Part shown: one piece after another, positions 51,940-60,559 of the stretch | Numbering within the stretch: the stretch's first letter is position 1 | Layout: each line of letters begins with the position of its first letter | Assembly (NCBI RefSeq): GCF_030546575.1 | Contig: NZ_JAUOTN010000001.1 | Span: 310,001 to 374,000, forward strand | Reading direction: 5' to 3' | Length of the DNA: 64,000 bases | DNA from: Pontibacter coccineus | Lineage (GTDB): Bacteria > Bacteroidota > Bacteroidia > Cytophagales > Hymenobacteraceae | Made by a program: the position numbers and the translations under genes | The notes under the pieces: model-generated | Told to the model about the DNA's origin: nothing | Databases searched by the model: none | The model's input: only the letters and a program-made list of their open reading frames with translations

Positions 51940-53250
51940 ATGGAGTCCTACTTTGAGCTCAAAAAGAACAACACAACCATCCGAACGGAGGTCCTGGCCG
52001 GTCTCACCTCTTTTCTGGCCACAGCCTATATCATTGCGGTGAACCCGGCCATCCTGAGCCAGGCGGGCATGCCTTTTTCGGGCGCGCTGACCGCCACGGT
52101 GCTGGTGTCCTTTTTCAGCAGCCTGCTGATGGGGCTCTATGCCCGCAACCCGATCATTGTGGCGCCAGGTATGGGACTCAATGCCTTCTTTACCTATTCG
52201 GCCGTGCTGGGGATGGGCATTACGTGGCAGGTGGCGCTGGGGGCCGTTTTCTGGTCAGGCATCGTATTCCTGATGCTCTCCGTGTTTAAGGTGCGTATCC
52301 TCATCGTGAAGGCCATTCCCCGTCCGTTGCGCTACGCCATCGCCGCAGGTATAGGCCTGTTCATCACCATCATCGGTTTTGCCAACGCCGGGTTTATTGT
52401 GCCGGATGAGGCGACCACTACTGGCCTGGGCCCACTCTCTCCCGCTGTGCTTACATTTTTGGGTGGACTGTTTTTGATGGCCATTCTGATTGCCCGCAAC
52501 GTGACGGGAGCCATACTGGTAGGTATAGCGCTTACCACGCTGGCCGCCTACCCGCTGGGGCGGTGGTGGGCGCTGGATGCCGCTCCTGTCATCAGTTGGC
52601 AGGGTTTGTTCGCTGCACCTGACTTTAGCCTGGTCTTGCAGCTGGATCTGATTAATTCCCTGCAGTTTGCAGTGTTTCCTGTCATCTTCGCCTTTGTATT
52701 CACCGATCTGTTCGATAGCCTCTCTACCTTCGTAGGCCTGGCTGAAGCCGCCAACCTGACAGATGAGCACGGGGAGCCCCGAAACGTAGGCCGCTCGCTG
52801 ACCGCCGATGCGGTGTCCACCACCATTTCGGGCCTGTTAGGTTCCAGCCCCGGCACGGCCTACGTGGAGTCGGCGGTAGGTATAGAAGCAGGTGGTCGCA
52901 CTGGACTGACGGCGGTTGTAGCCGGTTTGCTGTTCCTGCCCTTCCTGTTCCTGGCGCCGCTACTCTCCATGGTTCCGGCCATTGCCACCGCGCCGGCCCT
53001 GGTGCTGGTGGGCGCCTTTATGGTGCGCCCGATCGTCCGGATCAACTGGCTGAAAATGGATGAAGCGATCCCCGCCTTTCTGGCTATGGTGCTGATTCCC
53101 TTCACCCACTCTATCTCGCAGGGCATCATCTGGGGCTTCCTCAGCTGGGCTGTTTTGAAAGTGGCGACCGGCCAGAGCCGAAGCATCCCGGTCACTTTAT
53201 GGGTCATCGTTGCCTTTTGCGTACTGGCGCTCATTATGCAGACGCATTAA
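51940..53250 (+). CDS. NCS2 family purine permease (AzgA/PbuG-like)
   Basis: 436 residues from the ATG at 51940 (MESYFELKKNNTTIRTEVLAG); an upstream TTG start is unlikely. It has 12-14 hydrophobic segments. Signatures: GLTSFLATAYIIAVNPAILSQAGMP, PIIVAPGMGLNAFFTYSAVLGMG, FVFTDLFDSLSTFVGLA, and GSSPGTAYVESAVGIEAGGRTGLTAV. The AzgA/PbuG group imports guanine, adenine or hypoxanthine with protons. It stands alone. Confidence 0.92.
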   Translation: MESYFELKKNNTTIRTEVLAGLTSFLATAYIIAVNPAILSQAGMPFSGALTATVLVSFFSSLLMGLYARNPIIVAPGMGLNAFFTYSAVLGMGITWQVALGAVFWSGIVFLMLSVFKVRILIVKAIPRPLRYAIAAGIGLFITIIGFANAGFIVPDEATTTGLGPLSPAVLTFLGGLFLMAILIARNVTGAILVGIALTTLAAYPLGRWWALDAAPVISWQGLFAAPDFSLVLQLDLINSLQFAVFPVIFAFVFTDLFDSLSTFVGLAEAANLTDEHGEPRNVGRSLTADAVSTTISGLLGSSPGTAYVESAVGIEAGGRTGLTAVVAGLLFLPFLFLAPLLSMVPAIATAPALVLVGAFMVRPIVRINWLKMDEAIPAFLAMVLIPFTHSISQGIIWGFLSWAVLKVATGQSRSIPVTLWVIVAFCVLALIMQTH

Positions 53251-53313
53251 GTAATTTGCCTATATTATATTAATAGCATCTTTCTTATCTTAGGGGCTTT
53301 CAATCCGAACCCT

Positions 53314-56300
53314 ATGATCAAAAAGTTTGCTCTAGCAGCATTGCTGGCCGCCGGATCGGCGCTGCCAATGGCTGCGCAGGACGCACCCTCCTGGATGCGT
53401 TACCCGGCCATCTCTCCTGATGGTAAGACCATCGTCTTCACTTACAAAGGAGACCTCTATACCGTACCGGCAGCGGGTGGCAACGCCACGCCGCTCACGC
53501 TGCACGAGGCGCACGACTTTATGCCGGTGTGGAGCCACGACGGCATGTCGATCGCTTTTGCCAGCGACCGCTACGGCAACTTCGATATTTTTGTGATGCC
53601 CGCTACCGGTGGCGCCGCCCAGCGCATCACTTTCCATTCGGCCCACGAGTACCCGTATGAGTTCAGCCACGACAACAAAACCGTGTACTTCGGCTCTACC
53701 CGTCACGACGCAGCCAGCAACCGGCAGTTCCCGACAGCCTACCAGCCGGAACTGTACCAGGTAGCAGTATCGGGCGGTCGTGTGAAGCAAGTGCTGACTA
53801 CGCCGGCCGAAGAGGTAAAGCTCAGTCGTGATGGCGGCAAAATGCTGTACCAGGACCGTAAAGGCGGTGAGAACCAGTGGCGCAAGCACCACGTGTCCTC
53901 CGTTACCCGGGACATCTGGGAGTACGACACCAAAACCGGCAAGCATACCAAACTGACCAGCTACGAAGGCGAAGACCGCAGCCCGGTGTTTGCTGAAAAC
54001 GACAAATCGATCTATTACCTGAGCGAGGCCAGCGGCACCCTGAACGTGCACAAAATGGCAGCGCAGGGTCCTGCTAAATCGGAGCAGGTGACCAACTTCG
54101 AAAAGCACCCGGTGCGCTTCCTGACGGCTGCGCAGGACGGTACCCTGAGCTTCAGCCAGAACGGCGAGCTCTATACCAAGAAGCCAAACGGCCAGGCCCA
54201 GAAAGTGAACGTGCGTATCGCAACGGATGCCAAGACCAACAACGAAAGCATCCTGAAAGTGAATGGCGGCCTCCGTGACCTGGCCGTATCACCCAACGGC
54301 AAAGAGGTGGCTTTCATTTACCGCGGTGAGGTGTTTGTGAGTGCCGTGGAAGGATCGGTGACCAAGCGCATTACCAACACGCCGGAGCAGGAGCGCAACG
54401 TGAGCTTCTCGCCTGACGGCAAGTCGCTGCTCTACGCCAGTGAGCGTGGCAAAAACTGGAAGATCTACAAGACGGACATCGTGCGCAAGGAAGAGCCTTA
54501 TTTCTACGCCTCTACCCTGCTGAAAGAGACGCCTCTGATCGAAAACGAAAAGGAGAACTACGACCCGCAGTTTTCACCGGACGGTAAAGAGATCGCTTTC
54601 CTCGAAGACCGTGCTGTGCTGAAAGTGATGAACCTGGCTAGCAAGCAGGTGCGCACGCTGCTCAACACCAACGAGCTGTTCTCGATGCGCGACAACGACC
54701 AGTACTTCACCTGGAGCCCGGACAGCAAGTGGATCCTGTTTGAATACTCGGAGCCGGGTTTTGCCAATGGCGAAGTAGGCATTATAGCGGCTGACGGCAA
54801 GGGCAAAAAGATCAACCTGACGGAGAGCGGCTACAGCGACTACGCTCCCAAGTGGATGATGGGCGGTGAGATGCTGATCTGGAACAGCACCCGCGACGGC
54901 ATGCGCGCCCAGGCCAACAGCGGCGGTGCCCAGTCCGACATTTACGCCATGTTCTTCACCCAGGACGCTTTCGATAAGTACAGACTGAGCAAAGAAGACT
55001 ATGCTCTGGTGAAAGAGCAGGAAGAGAAAATCGCCAAAGAGAAGGAGAAGGCAAAAGAGCAGGAGAAGAATAAGAAGAAAGCCAAGAAGGACGAGCCGAA
55101 GAAAGAGTTTCAGATTGACTGGGATGGCCTGACCAACCGCAAAGCCAAACTCACGCTGCACTCTTCCAGCCTGTCCGACGCCCTGGTGTCAAAGGACGGT
55201 GAGACACTCTACTACCTGGCTAAGTTTGAGAAAGGATTCAACCTGTGGTCCACGAACCTGCGCAGCAAAGAAACCAAAATGCTGGTGACGCTGAACGCCA
55301 ACCGTGCCCGCATGCTGTGGGACAAAGAGCAGAAAAACCTGTTCCTGGAATCGGATGGCAAGATCGTGAAGCTGGACCCAAGCAACAGCAAGCAGGAAAC
55401 CGTGAAAGTGGACGGCGAGATGAACCTGGATGCTGCTGCTGAGCGTGCCTTTATGTTCGAGCACGTCTGGCGCCGCACCAAGCAGACCTTCTACACCGCG
55501 AACCTGCACGGCACGAAGTGGGACGAGCTGAAAGCAGATTACGAAGCCTACCTGCCGCACATCAGCAATGACTACGAGTTTTCTGAAATGCTCAGCGAAC
55601 TGTTGGGCGAGCTGAACGTGTCGCACTCTGGCGCCAGTTATAGCAACAATGACCCGAACGGTGACGCGACGGCTACTCTCGGCATCTTCTACGACCAGAC
55701 CTATACCGGCAACGGCATTAAGCTGGACGAAGTGATCGTAGGTGGTCCGCTCGATAAAGCTGGTCTGAACCTGAAACCAGGTATGATCATCGAGAAAATC
55801 GACGGTGAGACAATTACCCAGGACAAAGACCTGGCGCAGTTCCTGAACCGCAAGGCAGGCAAGAACACCCTGCTGACCGTGACGGACGCCAATGGCAAAA
55901 ACAGCAGAGATATCACCGTGAAGCCGATTGCGCAGAACGAAGAGAACCCGCTGCTTTACAAGCGCTGGGTGCGCCGCAACGCGGAGGAAGTGGATCGCCT
56001 GAGCAACGGACAACTGGGCTACGTGCACATACCGGGCATGAACGACCCGAGCTACCGCACCGTGTACGAAGAAGTGATGGGTAAATATGCCAACCGCAAA
56101 GGTATGGTGGTTGACACGCGCAACAACGGCGGCGGCGACCTGGTGGCGGATCTTGCCATGTTCCTGAGCGGACAGAAGTTCCTGGACTACACCACCGACA
56201 CCCGCTCGACTGGTTTTGAGCCGTCATTCCGCTGGACAAAGCCGAGCATTGCGCTGGCCAACGAAGCCAACTACAGCGACGGCCACTGCTTCGCCTACAG

Positions 56301-56583
56301 CTACATCGACTTGAAACTGGGCAAACTGGTGGGTATGCCGGTGCCGGGCACCTGTACGTTTGGTGGCTGGGAAATGCTGCAGAACGGCAGTGTGCGCTGG
56401 GGCGTGCCGCCACTGGGTGTGAAGGATATTAAAGGCCAGTACCTGGAGAACCTGCAGACCGAACCCGATGTGAAAGTAGCCAACGCCTACGAATTGGTGA
56501 GCAAAGGCAAAGACCAGCAGCTGGAAGCAGCTGTGAAGGAACTGCTCAAAGACATAGAAGCACAAGGACAGGCCCAGAAATAA
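53314..56583 (+). CDS. Tricorn-like S41 serine protease, secreted
   Basis: 1089 residues. Signal peptide (1-21, LPMAAQ); two WD40/Tricorn-type beta-propellers (about 22-620, with repeated ISPDGKTIVFTYKGDLY and FSPDGKEIAFLEDRA units); a lysine/glutamate-rich charged linker (about 565-605); PDZ domain (about 790-880); and an S41 catalytic domain whose nucleophile is Ser988 in NEANYSDGHCFAYSY. Tricorn homologues degrade peptides; this one is likely periplasmic or surface-exposed. It contains no AGGTATA word in 3.3 kb, unlike nearby genes. Terminator follows. Confidence 0.92.
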   Translation: MIKKFALAALLAAGSALPMAAQDAPSWMRYPAISPDGKTIVFTYKGDLYTVPAAGGNATPLTLHEAHDFMPVWSHDGMSIAFASDRYGNFDIFVMPATGGAAQRITFHSAHEYPYEFSHDNKTVYFGSTRHDAASNRQFPTAYQPELYQVAVSGGRVKQVLTTPAEEVKLSRDGGKMLYQDRKGGENQWRKHHVSSVTRDIWEYDTKTGKHTKLTSYEGEDRSPVFAENDKSIYYLSEASGTLNVHKMAAQGPAKSEQVTNFEKHPVRFLTAAQDGTLSFSQNGELYTKKPNGQAQKVNVRIATDAKTNNESILKVNGGLRDLAVSPNGKEVAFIYRGEVFVSAVEGSVTKRITNTPEQERNVSFSPDGKSLLYASERGKNWKIYKTDIVRKEEPYFYASTLLKETPLIENEKENYDPQFSPDGKEIAFLEDRAVLKVMNLASKQVRTLLNTNELFSMRDNDQYFTWSPDSKWILFEYSEPGFANGEVGIIAADGKGKKINLTESGYSDYAPKWMMGGEMLIWNSTRDGMRAQANSGGAQSDIYAMFFTQDAFDKYRLSKEDYALVKEQEEKIAKEKEKAKEQEKNKKKAKKDEPKKEFQIDWDGLTNRKAKLTLHSSSLSDALVSKDGETLYYLAKFEKGFNLWSTNLRSKETKMLVTLNANRARMLWDKEQKNLFLESDGKIVKLDPSNSKQETVKVDGEMNLDAAAERAFMFEHVWRRTKQTFYTANLHGTKWDELKADYEAYLPHISNDYEFSEMLSELLGELNVSHSGASYSNNDPNGDATATLGIFYDQTYTGNGIKLDEVIVGGPLDKAGLNLKPGMIIEKIDGETITQDKDLAQFLNRKAGKNTLLTVTDANGKNSRDITVKPIAQNEENPLLYKRWVRRNAEEVDRLSNGQLGYVHIPGMNDPSYRTVYEEVMGKYANRKGMVVDTRNNGGGDLVADLAMFLSGQKFLDYTTDTRSTGFEPSFRWTKPSIALANEANYSDGHCFAYSYIDLKLGKLVGMPVPGTCTFGGWEMLQNGSVRWGVPPLGVKDIKGQYLENLQTEPDVKVANAYELVSKGKDQQLEAAVKELLKDIEAQGQAQK

Positions 56584-56602
56584 GCCTTCCTAAGGTATAA
56601 GC

Positions 56603-56632
56603 AAAAAGCCCCGGCAATAGTCGGGGCTTTTT
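56603..56632 (+). terminator. Intrinsic terminator after the Tricorn-like gene
   Basis: Stem AAAAAGCCCCG / CGGGGCTTTTT with an 8-base loop. Confidence 0.9.
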
Positions 56633-56680
56633 GGTTTAAGGATTTGTTGGTCACATTACCACCAGTTTCAATAAGAATAT

Positions 56681-56777
56681 GTCATTTCGACTGGGGGTAG
56701 GGGCCCTCGTTTTGGGAGAAATCTGGAATATTGTGAGCAGTGGATTAATCCAGATCTCTCCATTCTTTCGAGATGAC
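56681..56777. repeat. REP-like imperfect inverted repeat, about 97 bp
   Basis: It begins GTCATTTCGA and ends TCGAGATGAC, with GAGAAATCTGGA and TCCAGATCTCTC as inner arms. This matches a palindromic intergenic repeat widespread in Bacteroidota (GTCATTTCGACnnn...GGGAGAAATCT), from memory. Confidence 0.75.
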
Positions 56778-56796
56778 AGCGGAGAGGCACATCGCT

Positions 56797-56879
56797 CTTT
56801 CGGATTTATCAATCCGAAAGTTGACTGTTGGGGATTTTTCAATCCCCATTTCGCTATTCATGCGGGTCAGCAGACCCGC
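56797..56879. repeat. Three consecutive hairpins with 4-base loops
   Basis: CTTTCGGATT-TATC-AATCCGAAAG (56797-56820), TGGGGATT-TTTC-AATCCCCA (56829-56848), GCGGGTC-AGCA-GACCCGC (56862-56879). Each stem is perfect and different, and each loop has exactly four bases. Confidence 0.8.
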
Positions 56880-56918
56880 GTATACCTGCAAGTGGCAAGG
56901 TCGCTTCATGCTCCTTTA

Positions 56919-56944
56919 TTGTCACCCTAAAAGTATCTTAGTAG
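56919..56944 (+). repeat. REP-like unit, left copy
   Basis: TTGTCACCCTAAAAGTATCT... unit matching the reverse complement of 57308-57333 at 22 of 26 positions. It resembles the Bacteroidota repeat TTGTCATCCTGAAAGGATCT. Confidence 0.7.
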
Positions 56945-57100
56945 CAGGCAGTAAAGGCTTAACTTCCGGGGCATAACCCTCTATTTCCACCGACATTCGA
57001 TATAGAATGACAGAGAGTTGAAGCCTGTTTTCTTAGAAAGAAACGACCTGGTGAAAAAGTGACCATGGATCGTGAAATCGCAGGAAAGAGAGCGATGCTG

Positions 57101-57216
57101 ATTCGGACATCCTTGTCCGAATCTAAAACTGCTGCGGACATCCATGTCCGCGTACTACACCAATACGGGGATAAGGATATCCCCAACTTTTACTTCCGGA
57201 CAAGGATGGACGGAAG
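57101..57216. repeat. Hairpin array between the REP-like copies
   Basis: ATTCGGACA-TCCT-TGTCCGAAT (57101-57122), GCGGACA-TCCA-TGTCCGC (57134-57151), GGGGATA-AGGA-TATCCCC (57167-57184) and a decayed one CTTCCG...CGGAAG (57193-57216). The stems are variants of one design around 4-base loops. Confidence 0.8.
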
Positions 57217-57307
57217 AGCCTTTGGTAGAATTGTCTTCAAGGAGGCAATGTTAAGTAGATATTTACAGCATTACCCCTAACCCAAGAGCCCAAGCCAGCG
57301 CAGCTCG

Positions 57308-57333
57308 CTACCAAGATCCTTTCAGGATGACAA
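57308..57333 (-). repeat. REP-like unit, right copy (inverted)
   Basis: CTACCAAGATCCTTTCAGGA... unit, inverted relative to 56919-56944 with 22 of 26 identical bases. The two bracket about 390 bp. Confidence 0.7.
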
Positions 57334-57465
57334 AAATAGATAGCGCCATATCTTACGCCTTCTCCTCTGGAACAACCGGAACTACTGCCTATCTTTAAGG
57401 TATAGAACAGCTGATTTTCATTCCTTTTCAATTAACTTACTCACGCCTACAGCAGAACAAGTTAT

Positions 57466-58524
57466 ATGCAGAAAATCTATGACACCATTGTGATCGGCGG
57501 CGGACAAAGTGCTTTGGCCTGTGGCTATTACCTGCGCAGAGCCAAGGTTAACTACATCATGCTGGATGATCAGGAAGCACCCGGTGCTTCGTGGCGCAAC
57601 TACTGGGATTCCCTCACCCTCTTCTCCCCTGCCGCCTTCAGCAGTCTGCCCGGCTGGCTAATGCCGGAGAGCCAGGAGACCTATCCATCGCGCGTGGAAG
57701 TGATCGACTACCTGACCAGGTATGAGCAGCGCTACAATTTTCCTGTTGAGCGTCCGGTACAGGTGCAGGAAGTGTGCTTTCGCGACGGACTTTTCGAGGT
57801 AAAGAGCACACACAAAACTTATTTAGCCCGTACCGTCATCAGCGCAACAGGCACTTTCCGGAAACCCTTTATACCTGCCTACCCTGGTGCCGAAACATTC
57901 CGAAACCTGCAGCTACATTCCTCTAATTACAAAAATCCAGAACCGCTCAAAAATAAGCGTGTACTCATAGTGGGTGGTGGGAATTCTGGCGTTCAGATTC
58001 TGGCGGAGGTATCCAAAGTGGCAAATACGACCTGGGTTACGCCGGACGAAGTGACCTTCCTGCCCGATGATTTGGACGGCCGGGTACTTTTTGATCAGGC
58101 ATCAGCCCGTTACTATGCCATCCAGCACGGGCTGGAAGTAAACCCCTCCCAGTTCGATGTAGGCAATATTGTGATGGTACCGGCTGTGAAAGAGGCCCGC
58201 AATCGCGGGGTGTTGCATACGGTACGGCCATTCCTACGCTTTTATGAAGACGGCGTGGTATGGCCGAACGGACAGCAAGAGCCGGTGGATGCGGTAATCT
58301 GGTGCACCGGCTTCGGGTATGCCCTTGACCATCTGGACTGCTTAAACTTAGAAGACCAAAAAGGCAGAATAGAAGTGGAAGGCACAAAAGCCAAAGCACA
58401 AGCAGGCCTGTGGCTCGTTGGTTACGGCAATTGGACCGGCTTCGCCTCCGCTACCCTGATCGGTGTTGGCCGCAGTGCCCGGCAGACCGTGACTGAGATC
58501 CAAAACTATCTGGAGCAGGTATAA
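57466..58524 (+). CDS. Flavin-containing monooxygenase-like NAD(P)/FAD oxidoreductase
   Basis: 352 residues. The FAD-binding motif is TIVIGGGQSALACGYYLRRA at the N-terminus; the NADPH motif is RVLIVGGGNSGVQILAEV (about 166-183). Between them lie SWRNYWDSLTLFSPAAFSSLPGW and ATGTFRKPFIPAYPG, as in class B flavoprotein monooxygenases such as ArsO. A late VIWCTGFGY and the FASATLIGVGRSARQT end complete the fold. No arsenic genes are nearby, so the substrate is open. Confidence 0.9.
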   Translation: MQKIYDTIVIGGGQSALACGYYLRRAKVNYIMLDDQEAPGASWRNYWDSLTLFSPAAFSSLPGWLMPESQETYPSRVEVIDYLTRYEQRYNFPVERPVQVQEVCFRDGLFEVKSTHKTYLARTVISATGTFRKPFIPAYPGAETFRNLQLHSSNYKNPEPLKNKRVLIVGGGNSGVQILAEVSKVANTTWVTPDEVTFLPDDLDGRVLFDQASARYYAIQHGLEVNPSQFDVGNIVMVPAVKEARNRGVLHTVRPFLRFYEDGVVWPNGQQEPVDAVIWCTGFGYALDHLDCLNLEDQKGRIEVEGTKAKAQAGLWLVGYGNWTGFASATLIGVGRSARQTVTEIQNYLEQV

Positions 58525-58587
58525 CGGGCCTCAGGTATAGATACTTTTATTTAACATAAATACGCAACTAAAAAAAGAAGCAGTTGC

Positions 58588-59352
58588 TCAGGCAGGGTGC
58601 ACATCCAGTTCCTTGATCTCGTTTCTATAAGCCGGCGGCAGGATCAGGGATTTGATCAACCAGTCGGCCCGCAAATGGCGGCTGAGTTTATACACGCGAA
58701 GCACTGGTTTCAGCGCCGACCATTTAACAAGGCCAAGCTGTTCGCGCACGGTGGTGGGCACGATCAATTTCTGGCCTTCCAGCAACAGCCTATACCTGAC
58801 AGGCCCCAGGTGCTTGCGGTACTGCTTGTACAAATCGGTCGTGAAGTGGCTGGACGCCAGGTTTTCTTCTAAGTGGCTTTGCCGCATCTGCAGCCAAGCC
58901 TGGTAGTTGTCCGGTAGCCCCCGCAGCCCCATGCGTATACCTACCCGCCAGAACACCTCGAACACATTTTCCTTCTCGGGCTCTGTTAGCGCTCGCTCCA
59001 GTAACTCGAAAGAGCGGATGGAATAGTCGATCAGCATGAACAGCACATCCCGGTAGGCCCAGTCAGGTATAGCCATGCCGCGCTTCGACTCCACCCCGGC
59101 GTGTATCTTCGCCATGGTATCGATGGCCTTGTGGGCACCTTCCATACTCGAGAACACGATCTGACGGGCATAGCCCACCGTCGAGAACAAGCGCCCCAGC
59201 GGGTCGGCGGGCAGCCGTCCCGTGAAATAGAGCCAGTCTACTGCCTTGTTAAGGGCAAATTCGGCCGAGGCGCCCGCGAAAATAAACAGGATGGTGTCGC
59301 CTTTCCCCCATATTTCGCGCACCACACTGCCTTGCTTTACAAAGTATTCCAT
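58588..59352 (-). CDS. Oxygenase MpaB family protein (DUF2236)
   Basis: 254 residues. DUF2236 marks: VVREIWGKGDTILFIFAGASAEFALNKAVDWLY, GRLFSTVGYARQIVFSS, AIPDWAYRDVLFMLIDYSIRSFELLER and WQM-like helix NYQAWLQMRQSHL. The family includes b-type heme latex-clearing proteins and MpaB oxygenases; heme ligands are not certain here. An exact TAnnTTTG lies just before its start. It converges on the monooxygenase gene. Confidence 0.85.
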   Translation of the reverse strand: MEYFVKQGSVVREIWGKGDTILFIFAGASAEFALNKAVDWLYFTGRLPADPLGRLFSTVGYARQIVFSSMEGAHKAIDTMAKIHAGVESKRGMAIPDWAYRDVLFMLIDYSIRSFELLERALTEPEKENVFEVFWRVGIRMGLRGLPDNYQAWLQMRQSHLEENLASSHFTTDLYKQYRKHLGPVRYRLLLEGQKLIVPTTVREQLGLVKWSALKPVLRVYKLSRHLRADWLIKSLILPPAYRNEIKELDVHPA

Positions 59353-59362
59353 AATGAAAGAA

Positions 59363-59370
59363 CAAAGGTA
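59363..59370 (-). promoter_or_regulatory. -7 element of the MpaB-like gene
   Basis: Exact TAnnTTTG (TACCTTTG) on the minus strand, only 11 bases from the ATG at 59352, implying a very short leader. Confidence 0.45.
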
Positions 59371-59498
59371 AGGTCCAAAATGTGCTGCTCAGGATGCTAC
59401 TTCAGTGACTTAACACCCCGCGTTGCCTACGATCACTTTATACCACTGATAATCAAATACATAAATAAAACAATATACTTATTTTCGATAACAGAGCT

Positions 59499-59529
59499 TG
59501 CACGCTAAAAAATTTTGTGCTTATCTTTA
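59499..59529 (+). promoter_or_regulatory. Candidate promoter of the bestrophin gene
   Basis: TTG at 59498-59500 and TATCTTTA at 59522-59529 (one mismatch to TAnnTTTG), spaced by 21 bases. A transcript from here would start near 59536, just before the terminator-like hairpin. Confidence 0.4.
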
Positions 59530-59555
59530 GGATCAACTTTTAGCCAAATTGAACC

Positions 59556-59604
59556 CCGCTTAGCCTGCCCACTCACTTAGGGACGGGCTAAGCGGATTTT
59601 TTTT
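59556..59604 (+). terminator. Terminator-like hairpin abutting the bestrophin start codon
   Basis: Stem CCGCTTAGCC / GGCTAAGCGG (59556-59565 / 59586-59595), with possible further pairing GCCC/GGGC, then eight T (59597-59604) directly followed by ATG at 59605. No gene upstream on this strand needs a terminator here. It reads as a leader attenuator. Confidence 0.8.
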
Positions 59605-60465
59605 ATGATCAACTACAACCCCAAGGACTGGTTCGTCTTTATCTTCCAGCTTTCGAAGGCGGATACCTTTCGGAAGCTGTTGCCCCTTATGTTTGGTGTC
59701 GGCATTTACGCCGGAATAGTTGCCTACGTAGAGCTGAATTTCCTGAACCTTTCCGAAACGCAGTACATTCGCAATGTAGGGATGATGCATAACGTGCTGG
59801 GGTTTGTGATCTCGCTCCTGCTTGTGTTTCGTACCAATACCGCTTACGACCGCTGGTGGGAAGGCCGCAAGATATGGGGTGGCGTCACCAACAGTTCGCG
59901 CAACCTGGCCATTAAGCTGCAGGCCATTGCCACCGACAAAGACGACCGCCGCTTTTTCAGGCTAATGATCCCCAACTACGCCTTCGCCCTGAAATGCCTG
60001 CTGCGCGAGAACGAAGACTTCCGCGAACTGGACCCGGTGCTGGACCTGAAAAAAGAAAAACACCTCCCCAACCAAGTAGCAAGCGGTATGTACGCCCGCC
60101 TGAACACTATGTACACGCAGGGCAGAATTGACACGGGGCAGCTGCTGGTGCTCAACGAAGAACTGAAAGCCCTGACGGAACACTGTGGTGCCTGCGAGCG
60201 CATCAAGAACACGCCTATACCCTATACCTACAGTGTCTTTATCAAGAAGTTTATTTTCTTCTATGTGATGACGCTTCCTTTTGGATGGGTGTTCAGCCTG
60301 GGCTATTATGTAATTCCAGTCGTTATCCTGATTCTGTATGCGCTGGCCAGTTTGGAGCTGATTGCCGAGGAAATCGAGAACCCCTTCGGCACCGATCCCA
60401 ACGACCTGCCCGTTGACCAGATCTGCCACAACATCCGCAAACATGTGAGCGAGGTAATGGACTGA
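59605..60465 (+). CDS. Bestrophin-family ion channel
   Basis: 286 residues, four to five membrane helices. Marks: LLVFRTNTAYDRWWEGRKIWGGVTNSSRNLA in the middle, MMHNVLGFVISLLLVF before it, and the C-terminal GWVFSLGYYVIPVVILILYALASLELIAEEIENPFGTDPNDLPVDQI, the bestrophin signature. Bacterial members form pentameric cation- or anion-conducting channels. Its ATG lies directly behind a terminator-type hairpin and T-run, so no Shine-Dalgarno site fits; expression is probably controlled in the leader. Confidence 0.92.
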   Translation: MINYNPKDWFVFIFQLSKADTFRKLLPLMFGVGIYAGIVAYVELNFLNLSETQYIRNVGMMHNVLGFVISLLLVFRTNTAYDRWWEGRKIWGGVTNSSRNLAIKLQAIATDKDDRRFFRLMIPNYAFALKCLLRENEDFRELDPVLDLKKEKHLPNQVASGMYARLNTMYTQGRIDTGQLLVLNEELKALTEHCGACERIKNTPIPYTYSVFIKKFIFFYVMTLPFGWVFSLGYYVIPVVILILYALASLELIAEEIENPFGTDPNDLPVDQICHNIRKHVSEVMD

Positions 60466-60535
60466 GACTCAAATCAGGCCAGAAAAACTTAGCTGCCCGT
60501 TAGCGAAGGATTCTTTATGCTTGCCGTCTATACCT

Positions 60536-60543
60536 TATCTTTG
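60536..60543 (+). promoter_or_regulatory. -7 element of the DUF3820 gene
   Basis: Exact TAnnTTTG (TATCTTTG) 16 bases before the ATG at 60560; TTTA at 60514-60517 may serve as a weak -33 box. An AGGTATA word (TATACCT) directly precedes it. Confidence 0.5.
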
Positions 60544-60559
60544 GGAAAATAACCCGCCT

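Larger units (their letters stand above)
56584..57465. other. Repeat-rich gene-free stretch
   Basis: 882 bp without a convincing gene. It holds a terminator, a ~97-bp REP-like inverted repeat (56681-56777), six or seven short hairpins with 4-base loops, and an inverted pair of a second REP-like unit (56919-56944 and 57308-57333). Small open frames here run through the repeats and are not genes. AGGTATA words lie near 56881 and 57399. Confidence 0.8.

Noticed and set aside
53332..54108. 258-residue minus-strand frame, and others at 54574-55161 and 55189-56028
   Set aside because: All are antisense to the Tricorn-like gene, which has clear domains on the plus strand.
56797..57216. CRISPR-like array
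   Set aside because: The hairpins differ in stem sequence, spacing is uneven, there are no constant repeats with unique spacers, and no cas gene is present.
56679..57280. Small plus-strand frames of 67-83 residues
   Set aside because: They are made of REP-like repeats and hairpin arms, not coding sequence.
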